Made by a program: the position numbers and the translations under genes. A stretch of 64,000 bases of DNA, taken from positions 209,716-273,715 of the forward strand of contig JAHZFL010000003.1 of the NCBI GenBank assembly GCA_019421345.1. The letters are read 5' to 3'. The stretch comes from Roseburia sp. GTDB lineage: Bacteria; Bacillota; Clostridia; Lachnospirales; Lachnospiraceae. The first letter of the stretch is position 1. Each line of letters starts with the position of its first letter. The notes below the pieces were generated by a model. The model was not told the origin of the DNA, ran no database searches, and was given only the letters and a program-made list of their open reading frames with translations. This document shows, piece after piece, positions 9,098-18,294 of the stretch.

Positions 9098-9685
9098 TTA
9101 AAGGCTTCCCTTTGTCGACAGCACGCCGTCAATGCGCGTGTCAAGAGAAACCGCTTCCGCTAACGCTCTTGCAAAAGCCTTAAACATCGCCTCCGCCATA
9201 TGGTGGTTGTTTTTGCCTGACAAGACCTTTAGATGAAGATTCATGCCGGCAGTGTAAGAGACCGCATAGAAAAATTCCCGAATCAGCTCCGTATCCATCT
9301 CTCCGAGTCTTTCGGCGGTAAATGCGTCGTCAAAGGCGAGGTACGGACGCCCCGACAAATCTACGGCGCATAACACCAGCGTCTCGTCCATCGGCAGGAT
9401 ACAGCTTCCGTAACGGCGGATGCCTTTCTTATCGCCAAGTGCGATGCGTATTGCGTTTCCGAGCACAATTCCGGTATCCTCCACCGTATGATGGCAGTCG
9501 ACCGCAAGGTCTCCCTTTACGGAAAGCTTAAGATTAAAAAAGCCGTGGCGTGCAAAGCCCTCCAGCATATGGTTAAAAAATCCGATACCGGTTTCCAAGG
9601 AACAGTCTCCCGTTCCGTCAAGAAAAAGCTCTGCTGTGATTTCAGTTTCCTTTGTTTTTCGCTCATATACTGCAATCCTGTCCAT
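9098..9685 (-). CDS. hisB: Imidazoleglycerol-phosphate dehydratase
   Basis: A 195-residue monofunctional HisB, which converts imidazoleglycerol phosphate to imidazoleacetol phosphate using bound manganese. The metal-binding histidine clusters are clear: GFFNHMLEGFARHGFFN, VDCHHTVEDTG and KNNHHMAEAMFKAFARAL. There is no fused histidinol-phosphatase domain. It lies between hisD and hisIE in the operon, with 21 nt to hisIE. Length and motifs are standard. Confidence 0.97.
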   Translation of the reverse strand: MDRIAVYERKTKETEITAELFLDGTGDCSLETGIGFFNHMLEGFARHGFFNLKLSVKGDLAVDCHHTVEDTGIVLGNAIRIALGDKKGIRRYGSCILPMDETLVLCAVDLSGRPYLAFDDAFTAERLGEMDTELIREFFYAVSYTAGMNLHLKVLSGKNNHHMAEAMFKAFARALAEAVSLDTRIDGVLSTKGSL

Positions 9686-9762
9686 CCTTGTATCCGTGCC
9701 TTTCTGCTTTGCGATCAGCGTGTTTTTATTATAGTACGAATCTGTTCAAATGAAAATAGCAA

Positions 9763-11055
9763 TTACTGCTCAAACCGCACGCGAATCGAATTTGCATGCG
9801 CCGTAAGTCTCTCACATTCCGCAAATTGTATAATATCCTTGGAAACTGCTTCCAATGCCTCTCTGGAATACGAAATGATACTCGACTTTTTTATAAAGTC
9901 GTCTACGCCAAGCGGCGAAAAGAATTTCGCCGTGCCGTTTGTCGGAAGGACGTGATTTGGTCCCGCCAAATAATCGCCAAGCGGCTCGCTTGCATATTCT
10001 CCAAGAAAAATCGCCCCGGCATGACGGATTTTTGTCATCACCTCAAACGGGTTTTTCGTGAGGATTTCCAGATGCTCCGAGGCAATTTCATTTGCTGCCG
10101 CGATCGCTGCCTCCATCGTGTCCGCCACAAAAATGCAGCCGTAATTTTCCAGTGAGCGCTCGATGATTTCCCTTCTTGGGAGCGTTTGTGCAAGCGTATG
10201 GACCTCCTTTGCGACCTCTCCTGCAAGCGTTTCGCTCGTGGTAATGAGAATGGCAGACGCCATCTCGTCATGCTCTGCCTGTGAGAGCAGATCGGCTGCC
10301 GCAAACCGCGGGTTTGCAGTCTCATCCGCAAGCACCAGAATTTCGCTCGGCCCTGCGATCGAATCAATGCTCACATGCCCAAAGACTGCTTTTTTTGCGA
10401 GCGCGACATAAATATTGCCGGGTCCCACAATTTTATCGACCTTTGGGATCGTCTCCGTTCCAAAGGCAAGCGCGCCGATCGCCTGTGCGCCGCCTGCTTT
10501 ATAGATTTGATCCACGCCCGCCTCTTTTGCCGCAACAAGCGTGAACGGAGCGATTTTTCCGTCTGCCCCCGGCGGAGTTGTCATCACGATCCGCCCTACG
10601 CCTGCGACCTTTGCCGGAATCACGTTCATAAACACCGAGGAAGGGTAGGCTGCCTTTCCGCCCGGCACATACACGCCGACGGCATCGAGCGCCGTGAGCT
10701 TTTGTCCCAGGATCACACCGTCTGCGGATGAATCAAACCACGAGGTCTTAAGCTGCTTTTCATGATAGGCACGAATGTTTTTGAGCGCTCTTTGCATGAC
10801 GCAAAGAAGCCCCTGATCTACCTGTGCATAAGCCTCCCGGATCTCCTCCTCTGTCACGGCAAGCTGCTCTTTGGTAAGAGACGCTCCGTCGTATTGATTG
10901 GTATAGGCGATCACGGCAGCGTCCCCTCTCTCTCTTACGGCAAGAAGAATCTCGCTCACCTGTTTTTCAAACGCGCCGTAGGCGTTTGGACTGCGTTTTG
11001 AGAGCGTTTCAGACAGGCTGCTTCTTGTCTCCTCTGTTAATCTTAAAATTTTCAT
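9763..11055 (-). CDS. hisD: Histidinol dehydrogenase
   Basis: A 430-residue HisD that oxidises L-histidinol to L-histidine with two NAD+ and a zinc ion. Family motifs are visible: VYVPGGKAAYPSSVFMNVIPA, VDKIVGPGNIYVALAKK, IDSIAGPSEILVLAD, SQAEHDEMA and GPNHVLPTNGTAKF. Length is typical. Its ATG overlaps the hisG stop by 4 nt, so translation is probably coupled. It is the only gene here for the last step of the pathway. Confidence 0.98.
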   Translation of the reverse strand: MKILRLTEETRSSLSETLSKRSPNAYGAFEKQVSEILLAVRERGDAAVIAYTNQYDGASLTKEQLAVTEEEIREAYAQVDQGLLCVMQRALKNIRAYHEKQLKTSWFDSSADGVILGQKLTALDAVGVYVPGGKAAYPSSVFMNVIPAKVAGVGRIVMTTPPGADGKIAPFTLVAAKEAGVDQIYKAGGAQAIGALAFGTETIPKVDKIVGPGNIYVALAKKAVFGHVSIDSIAGPSEILVLADETANPRFAAADLLSQAEHDEMASAILITTSETLAGEVAKEVHTLAQTLPRREIIERSLENYGCIFVADTMEAAIAAANEIASEHLEILTKNPFEVMTKIRHAGAIFLGEYASEPLGDYLAGPNHVLPTNGTAKFFSPLGVDDFIKKSSIISYSREALEAVSKDIIQFAECERLTAHANSIRVRFEQ

Positions 11056-11708
11056 GTCTGCTCCTCCATGACCGTTTTCAGATCAGAAATAATTTTTGTG
11101 ATACGCACATGCTCCATCTTCATACTGACCTGATTGACGATCAGACGCGCGGAGAGCGGGCATACCTCCTCCAACACGAAAAGACCGTTTTCCCGCAGCG
11201 TGGAGCCGGTCTCCACAATATCGCAGATGACCTCCGAAAGCCCCACGATCGGCGCAAGCTCGATCGAGCCGTTCAGCTTGATGATCTCTACCGTCTGGTG
11301 CTTTTTCTCCCAAAAATATTCTTTCGCAATCTGCGGATATTTTGTTGCCACGCGGATCAGGCGATGATTATTCAGCAGCTCCTGTGCACTTTTCGGCCCG
11401 CAGATACACATACGGCATTTACCGAAACCAAGATCCAGCACCTCGTAAACGTTTCGGCGTTCCTCTAAAATCGTGTCCTTTCCGACCACACCGATGTCTG
11501 CCGCCCCGTATTCCACATAAGTAGGTACATCCGGTCCTTTTGCAAGAAAAAATTTAAGCATTAATGCTTCATTTACAAAGATCAGTCTGCGCGTATCGTT
11601 ATCGTCGATCGCTTCGCAGGTAATTCCGATCCGCTCAAGCAGCGCAAGGGTCTGCCGTGCCAGTCTGCCCTTTCCGAGTGCAAACGTAAGGTATCTTTTA
11701 TCCTCCAT
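11052..11708 (-). CDS. hisG: ATP phosphoribosyltransferase catalytic subunit, short form
   Basis: A 218-residue short-form HisG, which couples ATP and PRPP to make N1-(5-phosphoribosyl)-ATP, the first committed step. The short form lacks the C-terminal regulatory domain and needs HisZ, which is encoded 12 nt upstream. Motifs include TFALGKGRLARQTLALL, DIGVVGKDTILE and the PRPP-binding VETGSTLRENGL. Confidence 0.97.
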   Translation of the reverse strand: MEDKRYLTFALGKGRLARQTLALLERIGITCEAIDDNDTRRLIFVNEALMLKFFLAKGPDVPTYVEYGAADIGVVGKDTILEERRNVYEVLDLGFGKCRMCICGPKSAQELLNNHRLIRVATKYPQIAKEYFWEKKHQTVEIIKLNGSIELAPIVGLSEVICDIVETGSTLRENGLFVLEEVCPLSARLIVNQVSMKMEHVRITKIISDLKTVMEEQT

Positions 11709-11720
11709 CTCCGCCTCCGT

Positions 11721-12917
11721 TCAATCGTCTGTACACGATAAAAACAATAGTTTCATCCCGCGCTTTTGCGCGTAAGCAAGCAGAGCATCTGCTTCAGCGC
11801 CATCGGGTATCGGTGCAAGCGCAACCGATGATCCCTGCCCGCGCAGTCTCTTAGCCTCTCTAATTGCCTGCGCACATCTTGACGGCTCATAGACTAGGAG
11901 AATCGTCTCTCTGCGCAGCGGTATGTCAACACCCTGACGTAAAAGCGCGTCCATCAGGCGGTCAATGATAACGGCAAAGCCAATCGCAGCCGCCTCCTTG
12001 CCAAAGCAGGAAAGCAGCCTGTCGTAGCGTCCGCCTCTTAAGACAGGCGCGCCGCTGCCAAGCGTATAGCCCGTAAATATGATCCCAGTGTAATAACGAT
12101 AATCGCTGACGCTTCCAAGATCAAAGGAAACATAGTCTGTAATATCATAGACCTTTAATAGCTCATGCAGCTCAAACAGGTAGTCCACCACTCGTTTGAT
12201 CCTCGGATAGTTTGCGGCGTGGCTGCGTGCCGCAGCCAGACCGTCTTCATTTGCATGAAAATTGCCGAGCAATCCGAACAGGGCGTTTAAGTGAGGTTCA
12301 AGCTGCAACGGCTTAAAAATCGCCTCCACGCCAAAAAAATTTTTATTGGAGAGGGACGTCAAAAGCTGACTCGTCTGTTCCTCCCCAAGCCCCGCCGCCT
12401 CTGCCAATGCATGAATAAAATCCGCGTGCCCGACACTGATAAAGAATTCCTTTAACCCGGCTGCCTGAAAACAGGCAACCGCCATCGCAAGCAGCTCTGC
12501 ATCCGCAGATGCGGAGGAGTCGCCGATCAGCTCTGCACCAAGCTGCGTACACTCTTTCAGTCGTCCCTGATAACTGCTGTTATTGATGAAAATATTACCC
12601 ATGTAGCAAAGCCGCAGCGGGAGGTACTCTCCGCTGTAATATTTTGCCGCGCAGCGCGCGACCGATGGCGTCATATCAGGCCGCAGCACAAGCGTATTGC
12701 CCTCGCGGTCAAAAAATTTATACAGATTTTGGGCGGGCGTTGTGCCGATTTCATGACTGAACATATCGAAAAACTCAAAGGTAGGCGTTTGGATCGGACG
12801 ATAGCCATAGCGTATCATGATCTGATGCAGCGTGTCCTCAAGCGCTAGCTTTTTTTCACATTCTTCGTCACAAATATCTCTGACACCCTCTGGCGTGTGA
12901 AGCAACTGTCTGTTCAT
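11721..12917 (-). CDS. hisZ: ATP phosphoribosyltransferase regulatory subunit
   Basis: A 398-residue HisZ, a paralogue of histidyl-tRNA synthetase that has lost aminoacylation and activates and feedback-regulates short HisG. The class II synthetase-like core is clear (TPEGVRDICDEECEKKLALE, FKF-type motif DREGNTLVLRPDMTPSVARC, GGRYDRLLSCFG). The C-terminal anticodon-binding-like region is divergent, as expected for HisZ. It is the first gene of the his operon, with a consensus promoter about 90 nt upstream. Confidence 0.95.
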   Translation of the reverse strand: MNRQLLHTPEGVRDICDEECEKKLALEDTLHQIMIRYGYRPIQTPTFEFFDMFSHEIGTTPAQNLYKFFDREGNTLVLRPDMTPSVARCAAKYYSGEYLPLRLCYMGNIFINNSSYQGRLKECTQLGAELIGDSSASADAELLAMAVACFQAAGLKEFFISVGHADFIHALAEAAGLGEEQTSQLLTSLSNKNFFGVEAIFKPLQLEPHLNALFGLLGNFHANEDGLAAARSHAANYPRIKRVVDYLFELHELLKVYDITDYVSFDLGSVSDYRYYTGIIFTGYTLGSGAPVLRGGRYDRLLSCFGKEAAAIGFAVIIDRLMDALLRQGVDIPLRRETILLVYEPSRCAQAIREAKRLRGQGSSVALAPIPDGAEADALLAYAQKRGMKLLFLSCTDD

Positions 12918-12956
12918 CCTCCGCTCCTTTCCGCTGTTTTCCTGAAACCGAGATCC

Positions 12957-12991
12957 GATACTTTAGTATGCTAATCTGGTATCATATTAGC
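12957..12991 (-). promoter_or_regulatory. Overlapping hairpins in the his operon leader
   Basis: The 80-nt leader contains a stem GCTAAT/ATTAGC (12970-12991, 10-nt loop) next to ATACT/AGTAT (12958-12969). A third pairing, GATAC (12979-12983) with GTATC (12957-12961), would exclude both. This could be an attenuation switch or an operator; no T-box motif is present. Confidence 0.4.
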
Positions 12992-13007
12992 GAATGAAAT
13001 TTTATTT

Positions 13008-13036
13008 ATTATAAAAAAGAAACAGCCGATTGTCAA
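13008..13036 (-). promoter_or_regulatory. Promoter for the his operon
   Basis: A full-consensus promoter on the minus strand: TTGACA (13031-13036), 17-nt spacer, TATAAT (13008-13013). The -35 overlaps the stop codon of recU. Confidence 0.85.
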
Positions 13037-13566
13037 TCCCTCGTCAATAAATCTTTTTGCAGCGCGTCCAGATAGGGAACAAGTACGCCGCGGCTTTTTC
13101 CGAGGAAAAAATCAGCTTCCAGCTCCTCATAGCGGAAGCTTTTGCGACCGCCCGCTCTCGCCCTGTCCCAAAACTCCAAAAACTTTGCGAGACGCAGATA
13201 ATAAAATACATCGCGTTTCGTATAGCTGATCAGAAAAAACCCGATCCCCCCCTGCTTTTCAAAATTTTCCATAAACGCAACCTGATGCTCATGGATATTT
13301 TGAAGTGGAAACGTATCGGTATTGCATTCCTTTGCATCAAAGCAGACAGGAATCCCCTGCACGGCGCCGATATAATCGACGGTACTCTTTTGATCGAAAT
13401 ATGCCAGCGTGATATGACGCGTCTCCTTATCAATTCTAATCGGCGTGATCGGTGTCGGAACCTTTTGGATCAGTGCCAGTCCGTTCGCCAGATAGGTCTC
13501 ATTTGTCCGGTTAATAAATTCCTCTAAGGTTGAGCCTCTTAAGCCCCGTGAATTCCATGTTGCCAT
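13033..13566 (-). CDS. recU: Holliday junction resolvase RecU
   Basis: A 177-residue protein of the RecU/PrfA family, the Holliday-junction endonuclease of Firmicutes used in recombinational repair and chromosome segregation. It starts MATWNSRGLRGSTLEEFIN, close to the usual start. The catalytic acidic/lysine residues are in STVDYIGAVQG and VCFDAKE, and the middle stalk region follows. In many Firmicutes recU lies next to a pbp1 gene; here it sits between an acetyltransferase and the his operon promoter. Confidence 0.9.
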   Translation of the reverse strand: MATWNSRGLRGSTLEEFINRTNETYLANGLALIQKVPTPITPIRIDKETRHITLAYFDQKSTVDYIGAVQGIPVCFDAKECNTDTFPLQNIHEHQVAFMENFEKQGGIGFFLISYTKRDVFYYLRLAKFLEFWDRARAGGRKSFRYEELEADFFLGKSRGVLVPYLDALQKDLLTRD

Positions 13567-13590
13567 ATACCTATGCTTCTCCTGCGTACT

Positions 13591-14850
13591 TTAAAAATTT
13601 TCCATCAGGCTGCATGGCTTTTTATAAAATACCCTGCCAAGCTTTTCAAAGGAAGCTGTATCGGGCGCGCCCTTGCCCTCCCACACAAGCTGCCTGCAAA
13701 AAGACATCGTCTCCGTCTCAAACGCGCCGATGATAAATCTTGAAAAATCCTGAATCGTCATCGAAAGCTGCGCCTTTTCCTCCGCAGGCAGACGCTTGAC
13801 GCACACTGCCCTGTTCTGCTCAAAGCGCACGGAAAAAACACCGTTATTTTCCTGAATCTGTTCATCCAAGATCCGAAGCGTGAGTTCTCCGCTTCCCCGA
13901 TAGCGTGCAAGCTCCAGCGCCTTTTGTACATGGATCACGCGCATCATCCCTATATTTCTGCGCGTTCTCGTGCAGGCATTGAGGGAAAGCTCCGGGATCA
14001 GGGGCTCGATCTCGCAGTCCTCCGGCAGCGAAAAGCGAACGGCGGTGTAATCGCTCGCAAAGCCCCTCATTAAGGTAAGAATACCAAGCAGACCGCAGAC
14101 ATCGGTAAAGAGAAGCCTTGTTGCCGCGATCACTTTTCCGCCTGGAGTATCCTCACTGTGGAAGGTCAGATAAGCCGCGGGCGTGCCGTCCTCCTTATAA
14201 TAAAGATAAGTATAAGAACAGGTCTGATAGGGATTTGCCTCTGTGATAAAGCGATATTCCCATTCCTCGCCGCAGACCATCAAATTGTAGCGCTTCTGCC
14301 AGACCTTATCGATTCGTCTGACATCCGCCAGCAAGTCCATTCTGTTGGAGGCATCCACGAGGACACAGTGTCCGCGCGCGTTGCCGGCAGGGAGAAAGGA
14401 AAGATTCCATTCATAGACGGATACCTGCGGACTCATCTCATAGCCAAATTTCCGGTAATATTCCGTAGAAAACGGATAAAGACAGGAAAAAACAACATCC
14501 TCCTGATAAAGCTCCGGCAGCATTTTGTGAAAGCAGGCGCGTATACCGCCCCGTCTGCGATATTGCGGCAGCGTAGATACGCCCCCGATGCCTGCCATCA
14601 CAACGGTGTGACCGTCAAAGTGCATCGGATAGCGGATGACAGAAAGACAGCTCATCATCGTCTGATCATCATCTTCCAATGCCGCATATTTATCGAGCGG
14701 GCAGACGTCCTCCCTCGTTTTTGGATTTTTACAGACATCCTCATAAATGGCAAGCGGCGCTTTCTCATTTTCATATACGGTGTGAAAGGCTGCTGCAAAT
14801 AATTCCTTCGTTCTTTTTAATTCCTCCGGACGTATTTTTCGCACGATCAT
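13591..14850 (-). CDS. Eis-like GNAT N-acetyltransferase
   Basis: A 419-residue protein with the three-part build of the Eis family: an N-terminal GNAT domain (residues 1-150, acetyl-CoA loop in LPQYRRRGGIRACF), a second GNAT-like region, and a C-terminal sterol-carrier-like domain. Characterised Eis proteins acetylate lysines or multiple amines of aminoglycosides; in most Firmicutes the substrate is unknown. The start follows GGAGG. It is divergent from the DtxR-type regulator. Confidence 0.88.
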   Translation of the reverse strand: MIVRKIRPEELKRTKELFAAAFHTVYENEKAPLAIYEDVCKNPKTREDVCPLDKYAALEDDDQTMMSCLSVIRYPMHFDGHTVVMAGIGGVSTLPQYRRRGGIRACFHKMLPELYQEDVVFSCLYPFSTEYYRKFGYEMSPQVSVYEWNLSFLPAGNARGHCVLVDASNRMDLLADVRRIDKVWQKRYNLMVCGEEWEYRFITEANPYQTCSYTYLYYKEDGTPAAYLTFHSEDTPGGKVIAATRLLFTDVCGLLGILTLMRGFASDYTAVRFSLPEDCEIEPLIPELSLNACTRTRRNIGMMRVIHVQKALELARYRGSGELTLRILDEQIQENNGVFSVRFEQNRAVCVKRLPAEEKAQLSMTIQDFSRFIIGAFETETMSFCRQLVWEGKGAPDTASFEKLGRVFYKKPCSLMENF

Positions 14851-14954
14851 GGTGTTCCTCCATTCCTGATACTGATCTCATTTTATTTTGCTATAAATCA
14901 GTATAAGGCTGTGGGAGGGTTTTCGCAACCGTCATATTTATTTGAGGAAAAACT

Positions 14955-14983
14955 TTGTCAAAGCATTGGTTGTATGGTATACT
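14955..14983 (+). promoter_or_regulatory. Promoter for the DtxR-type regulator
   Basis: TTGTCA (14955-14960), a 17-nt spacer and TATACT (14978-14983), 30 nt before the chosen ATG. Confidence 0.75.
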
Positions 14984-15012
14984 ATTCAGAAACAGAAGGG
15001 AGGTACCGTGGA

Positions 15013-15384
15013 ATGGTCATGAATGAATCTACCGAGAATTACTTGGAGACGATTTTAGTATTAAATCACAGACTGGGCAATGTTCGCTCTGTCGATATTG
15101 CAAATGAGATGAATTTCAAAAAACCGAGTGTGAGCGTTGCCATGAAGAATTTGCGTGAAAACGGTTATATCACCGTCAGTCCGGAGGGTTATATCCACCT
15201 GACTGCCTCCGGACTTGAGGTTGCAGAAAAGATTTATGAGAGACATACGATCCTTTCCGGCTGGCTGATGATGCTTGGGGTAGACCCGCGCGTCGCTGCG
15301 GAGGACGCCTGCAAGATCGAGCATGACGTCAGCACAGAGAGCTTTGAGGCGATCAAGCGTCATATTAATGCCGGGAAGCCATAG
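15013..15384 (+). CDS. DtxR/MntR-family metal-dependent regulator
   Basis: About 123 residues from the ATG at 15013, which has AAGGGAGG about 10 nt upstream and sits just after the promoter; the longer open frame from 14911 would start upstream of the promoter. It has a winged helix (NVRSVDIANEMNFKKPSVSVAMKNL) and the metal-binding dimerisation domain (AEKIYERHTILSGWL, EDACKIEHDVSTESFEAI). It lacks the C-terminal SH3-like FeoA domain and so resembles the MntR type. It probably represses metal uptake in response to Mn or Fe; no transporter is adjacent. Confidence 0.88.
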   Translation: MVMNESTENYLETILVLNHRLGNVRSVDIANEMNFKKPSVSVAMKNLRENGYITVSPEGYIHLTASGLEVAEKIYERHTILSGWLMMLGVDPRVAAEDACKIEHDVSTESFEAIKRHINAGKP

Positions 15385-16351
15385 GAGCTACATAATTCCA
15401 GAAACGCTCAAATTCCGCGCCGCAGGGCGCGGTTATTTTTTTGCCGTCACAAAATACCATACAGTAAGCATGAAGGAGCTGAGAATGGATCGAAGCTTCC
15501 TTTCCAAGCTTTGCATTTAATCCGCGGTCTCCATATTTACTGTCCCCGATGATCGGATGACCAATGGATGCCAGATGCGCCCGAATCTGATGAGAACGTC
15601 CGGTGATCAGATGAACCTCAAGTTCGGTATAGCCCTCTGCTATTTTCACCGGCAGGTATTCCGTCTCAATCGGCAGAATGCGCGCGCCATCCTCATGCGC
15701 CGGCATTGTCTTAAAAATCTGAACCTGATTTTTGACCTCATCCTTCCAAAGCCAGCCCTTTAAGTGAGAACTCTCCCTTAACTCTCCCTTAATGATACAG
15801 CGGTAATATTTTTGAACCGTACGTTCTTTAAATGCCAAAGAAAGTTCCTGAAGTCCCTTTAAGGTTTTTCCGGCAGTCAATAGACCTGAAGTATTCCGGT
15901 CGAGGCGGTTGCAGATCGAGGGTTGAAAGGTGGCAAGCATCTCCTCTGTGAGAGCCCCCTCACGCAACAGGTAACCTAAGATATGCTCATTTGCCGAAAT
16001 ATCGGAAGGAGACGCCTTTTGCGAGAGCAATCCTGACGGCTTATTGACGATCAAAATATCATCATCCTCATAAATAACCGGAAGGGGCTTTAACCTCCGA
16101 AGCATCTCGTATGCTTCGGAAGATTTTTTCTTTTCTGCAAACTTCAAAAACGTCTCCTCCGAGAGAAACAGCATAACGTCGTCGCCCACAGAGAGCTGCT
16201 CGGCGCCGGACGCCTTTTTCCCGTTTAAGGTAATATTCTTTTTTCTCAACATCTTATAGATGAAGCCGGAAGGCGCCTGTGCCAGAAGCTTTTTTAAATA
16301 TTTGTCTAAGCGCTGCCCCGCCTCGTTTCCGTTAATCTGAAATTCCCGCAT
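15365..16351 (-). CDS. RluA-family 23S rRNA pseudouridine synthase
   Basis: A 328-residue protein with an N-terminal S4 RNA-binding domain (GQRLDKYLKKLLAQAPSGFI) and the RluA-type catalytic domain. The catalytic aspartate is in CNRLDRNTSGLL; other motifs are VNKPSGLL and TGRSHQIRAHLASIGHPI. It isomerises uridines in large-subunit rRNA; the length suits RluC/RluD. It is convergent with the DtxR gene, the 3' ends overlapping by 20 nt, and follows the ygiQ gene by 5 nt. Confidence 0.93.
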   Translation of the reverse strand: MREFQINGNEAGQRLDKYLKKLLAQAPSGFIYKMLRKKNITLNGKKASGAEQLSVGDDVMLFLSEETFLKFAEKKKSSEAYEMLRRLKPLPVIYEDDDILIVNKPSGLLSQKASPSDISANEHILGYLLREGALTEEMLATFQPSICNRLDRNTSGLLTAGKTLKGLQELSLAFKERTVQKYYRCIIKGELRESSHLKGWLWKDEVKNQVQIFKTMPAHEDGARILPIETEYLPVKIAEGYTELEVHLITGRSHQIRAHLASIGHPIIGDSKYGDRGLNAKLGKEASIHSQLLHAYCMVFCDGKKITAPCGAEFERFWNYVAPMASRH

Positions 16352-16356
16352 CTCTC

Positions 16357-18294
16357 CTATTTTCCTGCTTTCTTTTTGTGTACATGACGGATCGTCTTTT
16401 TCTTTCCGCTGTTTCTTTGCTTAACGGACGGTGCGAAATTCCGTTCCCGCCCTCCGCCGTTTGGCGTGTTTTTACCTTTTTTATCGATGCCTTGTGCGCC
16501 TCTTGGACGAACAAGACATTTTTTGTCAAAGCCGATCAGATCGGTACGTCCCGCCTTTGTCAATGCCTCCACGACAAGCTCATAATTCTTCGGATTGCGG
16601 TACTGGATCAAGGCGCGCTGCATTGCCTTTTCATGTGGATTGACCGCCACATAGACGGGCTGTAAGGTCTTTGGATCAAGCCCTGTATAGTACATACAGG
16701 TTGAGATTGTGGAAGGCGTCGGATAAAAATCCTGCACCTGCTCCGGCATATAGCCGAGGTCCCTTAAAAATTCCGCCAACTCCACTGCCTCCTTTAAGGT
16801 AGAACCCGGATGTGAGGACATTAAGTATGGAACGAGATACTGCTTTTTGCCGATCGTTTGATTCATGTCCTTATATGCTTTCGTGAACCTCTTGTAAACC
16901 TCAACGGGAGGCTTCCCCATTTTTTCCAGGACTTCGTTTGAGATATGCTCCGGCGCAACCTTAAGCTGACCGCTGACATGATGCTCGCAGAGCTCACGCA
17001 AAAAGGTGCGATCCTCATCATAGATGAGATAGTCAAAGCGAATCCCCGAGCGGATAAAGACCTTCTTCACGTTCGGTAGTTCACGCAGCTTTCTAAGGAG
17101 CTTCAAGTAATCTTTATGATCTACTTTAAGGTTCTTACAAGGTGTTGGGAACAGACACTGCTTCCGGGGGCAGACGCCCTTGGTAAGCTGCTTGTCGCAG
17201 GACGGCGCACGGAAATTTGCCGTTGGGCCGCCGACGTCATGGATATAGCCTTTAAAGTCCGGCTCCCACACCATTTGGTTCGCCTCCGCAAGAATCGATT
17301 CATGGCTTCTCGTCTGAATAATCCGTCCCTGATGAAAGGTCAGCGCACAAAAGCTGCAGCCGCCATAACAGCCGCGGTTATTCACGAGGGAAAAACGCAC
17401 CTCGGAAATGGCGGGCACACCGCCCGCCTCCTCATAAACCGGGTGATAGGTGCGCTGATACGGCAGAGCGTAGACAAAATCCATCTCATTTTGGCTAAGC
17501 GGCTTTGCCGGAGGATTCTGCACGAGAAAGAGCTTTTCATCATAAGTCTCAAACAGACGCTTTCCCACAAACGGATCGGTATTGCAGTACTGTGTATAAA
17601 AGCTTTTGGCGTATTCCCGCTTGTCTGCCAAAAGCGCCTCATAATGCGGCAGCTCAATGGCGTCGTAAATGTCCTCACGCTTTCTTGTCTTATAGACGGT
17701 TCCGTCGATAAATGTGATGTCTTGCACCGACAGTCCGCTGTTTAAAGCGTCCGCAATCTCTATGATGCTGTGCTCCCCCATTCCATAAGAAATAAGATCG
17801 GCCCCCGAATCAAGCAGAATGGAGCGCTTTAGCTTATTGGACCAGTAATCGTAATGCGCCAGCCGACGCAGACTCGCCTCGATCCCTCCAAGGATGATCG
17901 GTGTCTGCTTATAAATCTGACGGATCAGATTACAATAAACGATAGTCGCATAATCCGGGCGCTTTCCCATCACACCGCCCGGTGTAAACGCATCTGTCTG
18001 CCGTCTTTTTTTCGATACGGAATAATGGTTTACCATCGAATCCATATTTCCGGCGGACACCAAAAAGCCAAGACGCGGCTCTCCCAGAATACTGATGGAT
18101 TCCGACGTTCTAAAATCAGGCTGGGCGATGATGCCGACCGTATAGCCATGCGCCTGCAGAAGTCTTGAGATAATAGCATGTCCAAAGGAGGGATGATCAA
18201 CATAAGCGTCTCCCGATACATAGACAAAATCAAGCTGCGCGATCCCCTGCGCCTCCATATCCGCTCTGCTGATCGGCAAAAATCCGTTACTCAT
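16357..18294 (-). CDS. YgiQ family radical SAM protein
   Basis: A 645-residue UPF0313/YgiQ protein. The radical SAM cysteines are in NNRGCYGGCSFCALTFHQGR (CxxxCxxC). An N-terminal DUF3362-linked region and a basic C-terminal tail (KKKTIRHVHKKKAGK) are present. The substrate is unknown; the basic tail suggests nucleic acid contact (inference). It starts 8 nt inside the rsuA-like gene, so the two are probably coupled, and is followed by the RluA-family gene. The set looks RNA-modification related. Confidence 0.9.
   Translation of the reverse strand: MSNGFLPISRADMEAQGIAQLDFVYVSGDAYVDHPSFGHAIISRLLQAHGYTVGIIAQPDFRTSESISILGEPRLGFLVSAGNMDSMVNHYSVSKKRRQTDAFTPGGVMGKRPDYATIVYCNLIRQIYKQTPIILGGIEASLRRLAHYDYWSNKLKRSILLDSGADLISYGMGEHSIIEIADALNSGLSVQDITFIDGTVYKTRKREDIYDAIELPHYEALLADKREYAKSFYTQYCNTDPFVGKRLFETYDEKLFLVQNPPAKPLSQNEMDFVYALPYQRTYHPVYEEAGGVPAISEVRFSLVNNRGCYGGCSFCALTFHQGRIIQTRSHESILAEANQMVWEPDFKGYIHDVGGPTANFRAPSCDKQLTKGVCPRKQCLFPTPCKNLKVDHKDYLKLLRKLRELPNVKKVFIRSGIRFDYLIYDEDRTFLRELCEHHVSGQLKVAPEHISNEVLEKMGKPPVEVYKRFTKAYKDMNQTIGKKQYLVPYLMSSHPGSTLKEAVELAEFLRDLGYMPEQVQDFYPTPSTISTCMYYTGLDPKTLQPVYVAVNPHEKAMQRALIQYRNPKNYELVVEALTKAGRTDLIGFDKKCLVRPRGAQGIDKKGKNTPNGGGRERNFAPSVKQRNSGKKKTIRHVHKKKAGK

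Noticed and set aside
15411..15440. GC-rich hairpin with T-run near the DtxR/RluA convergence
   Set aside because: It lies inside the rluA-like coding sequence, so the pairing may be only coding constraint; not called a terminator.
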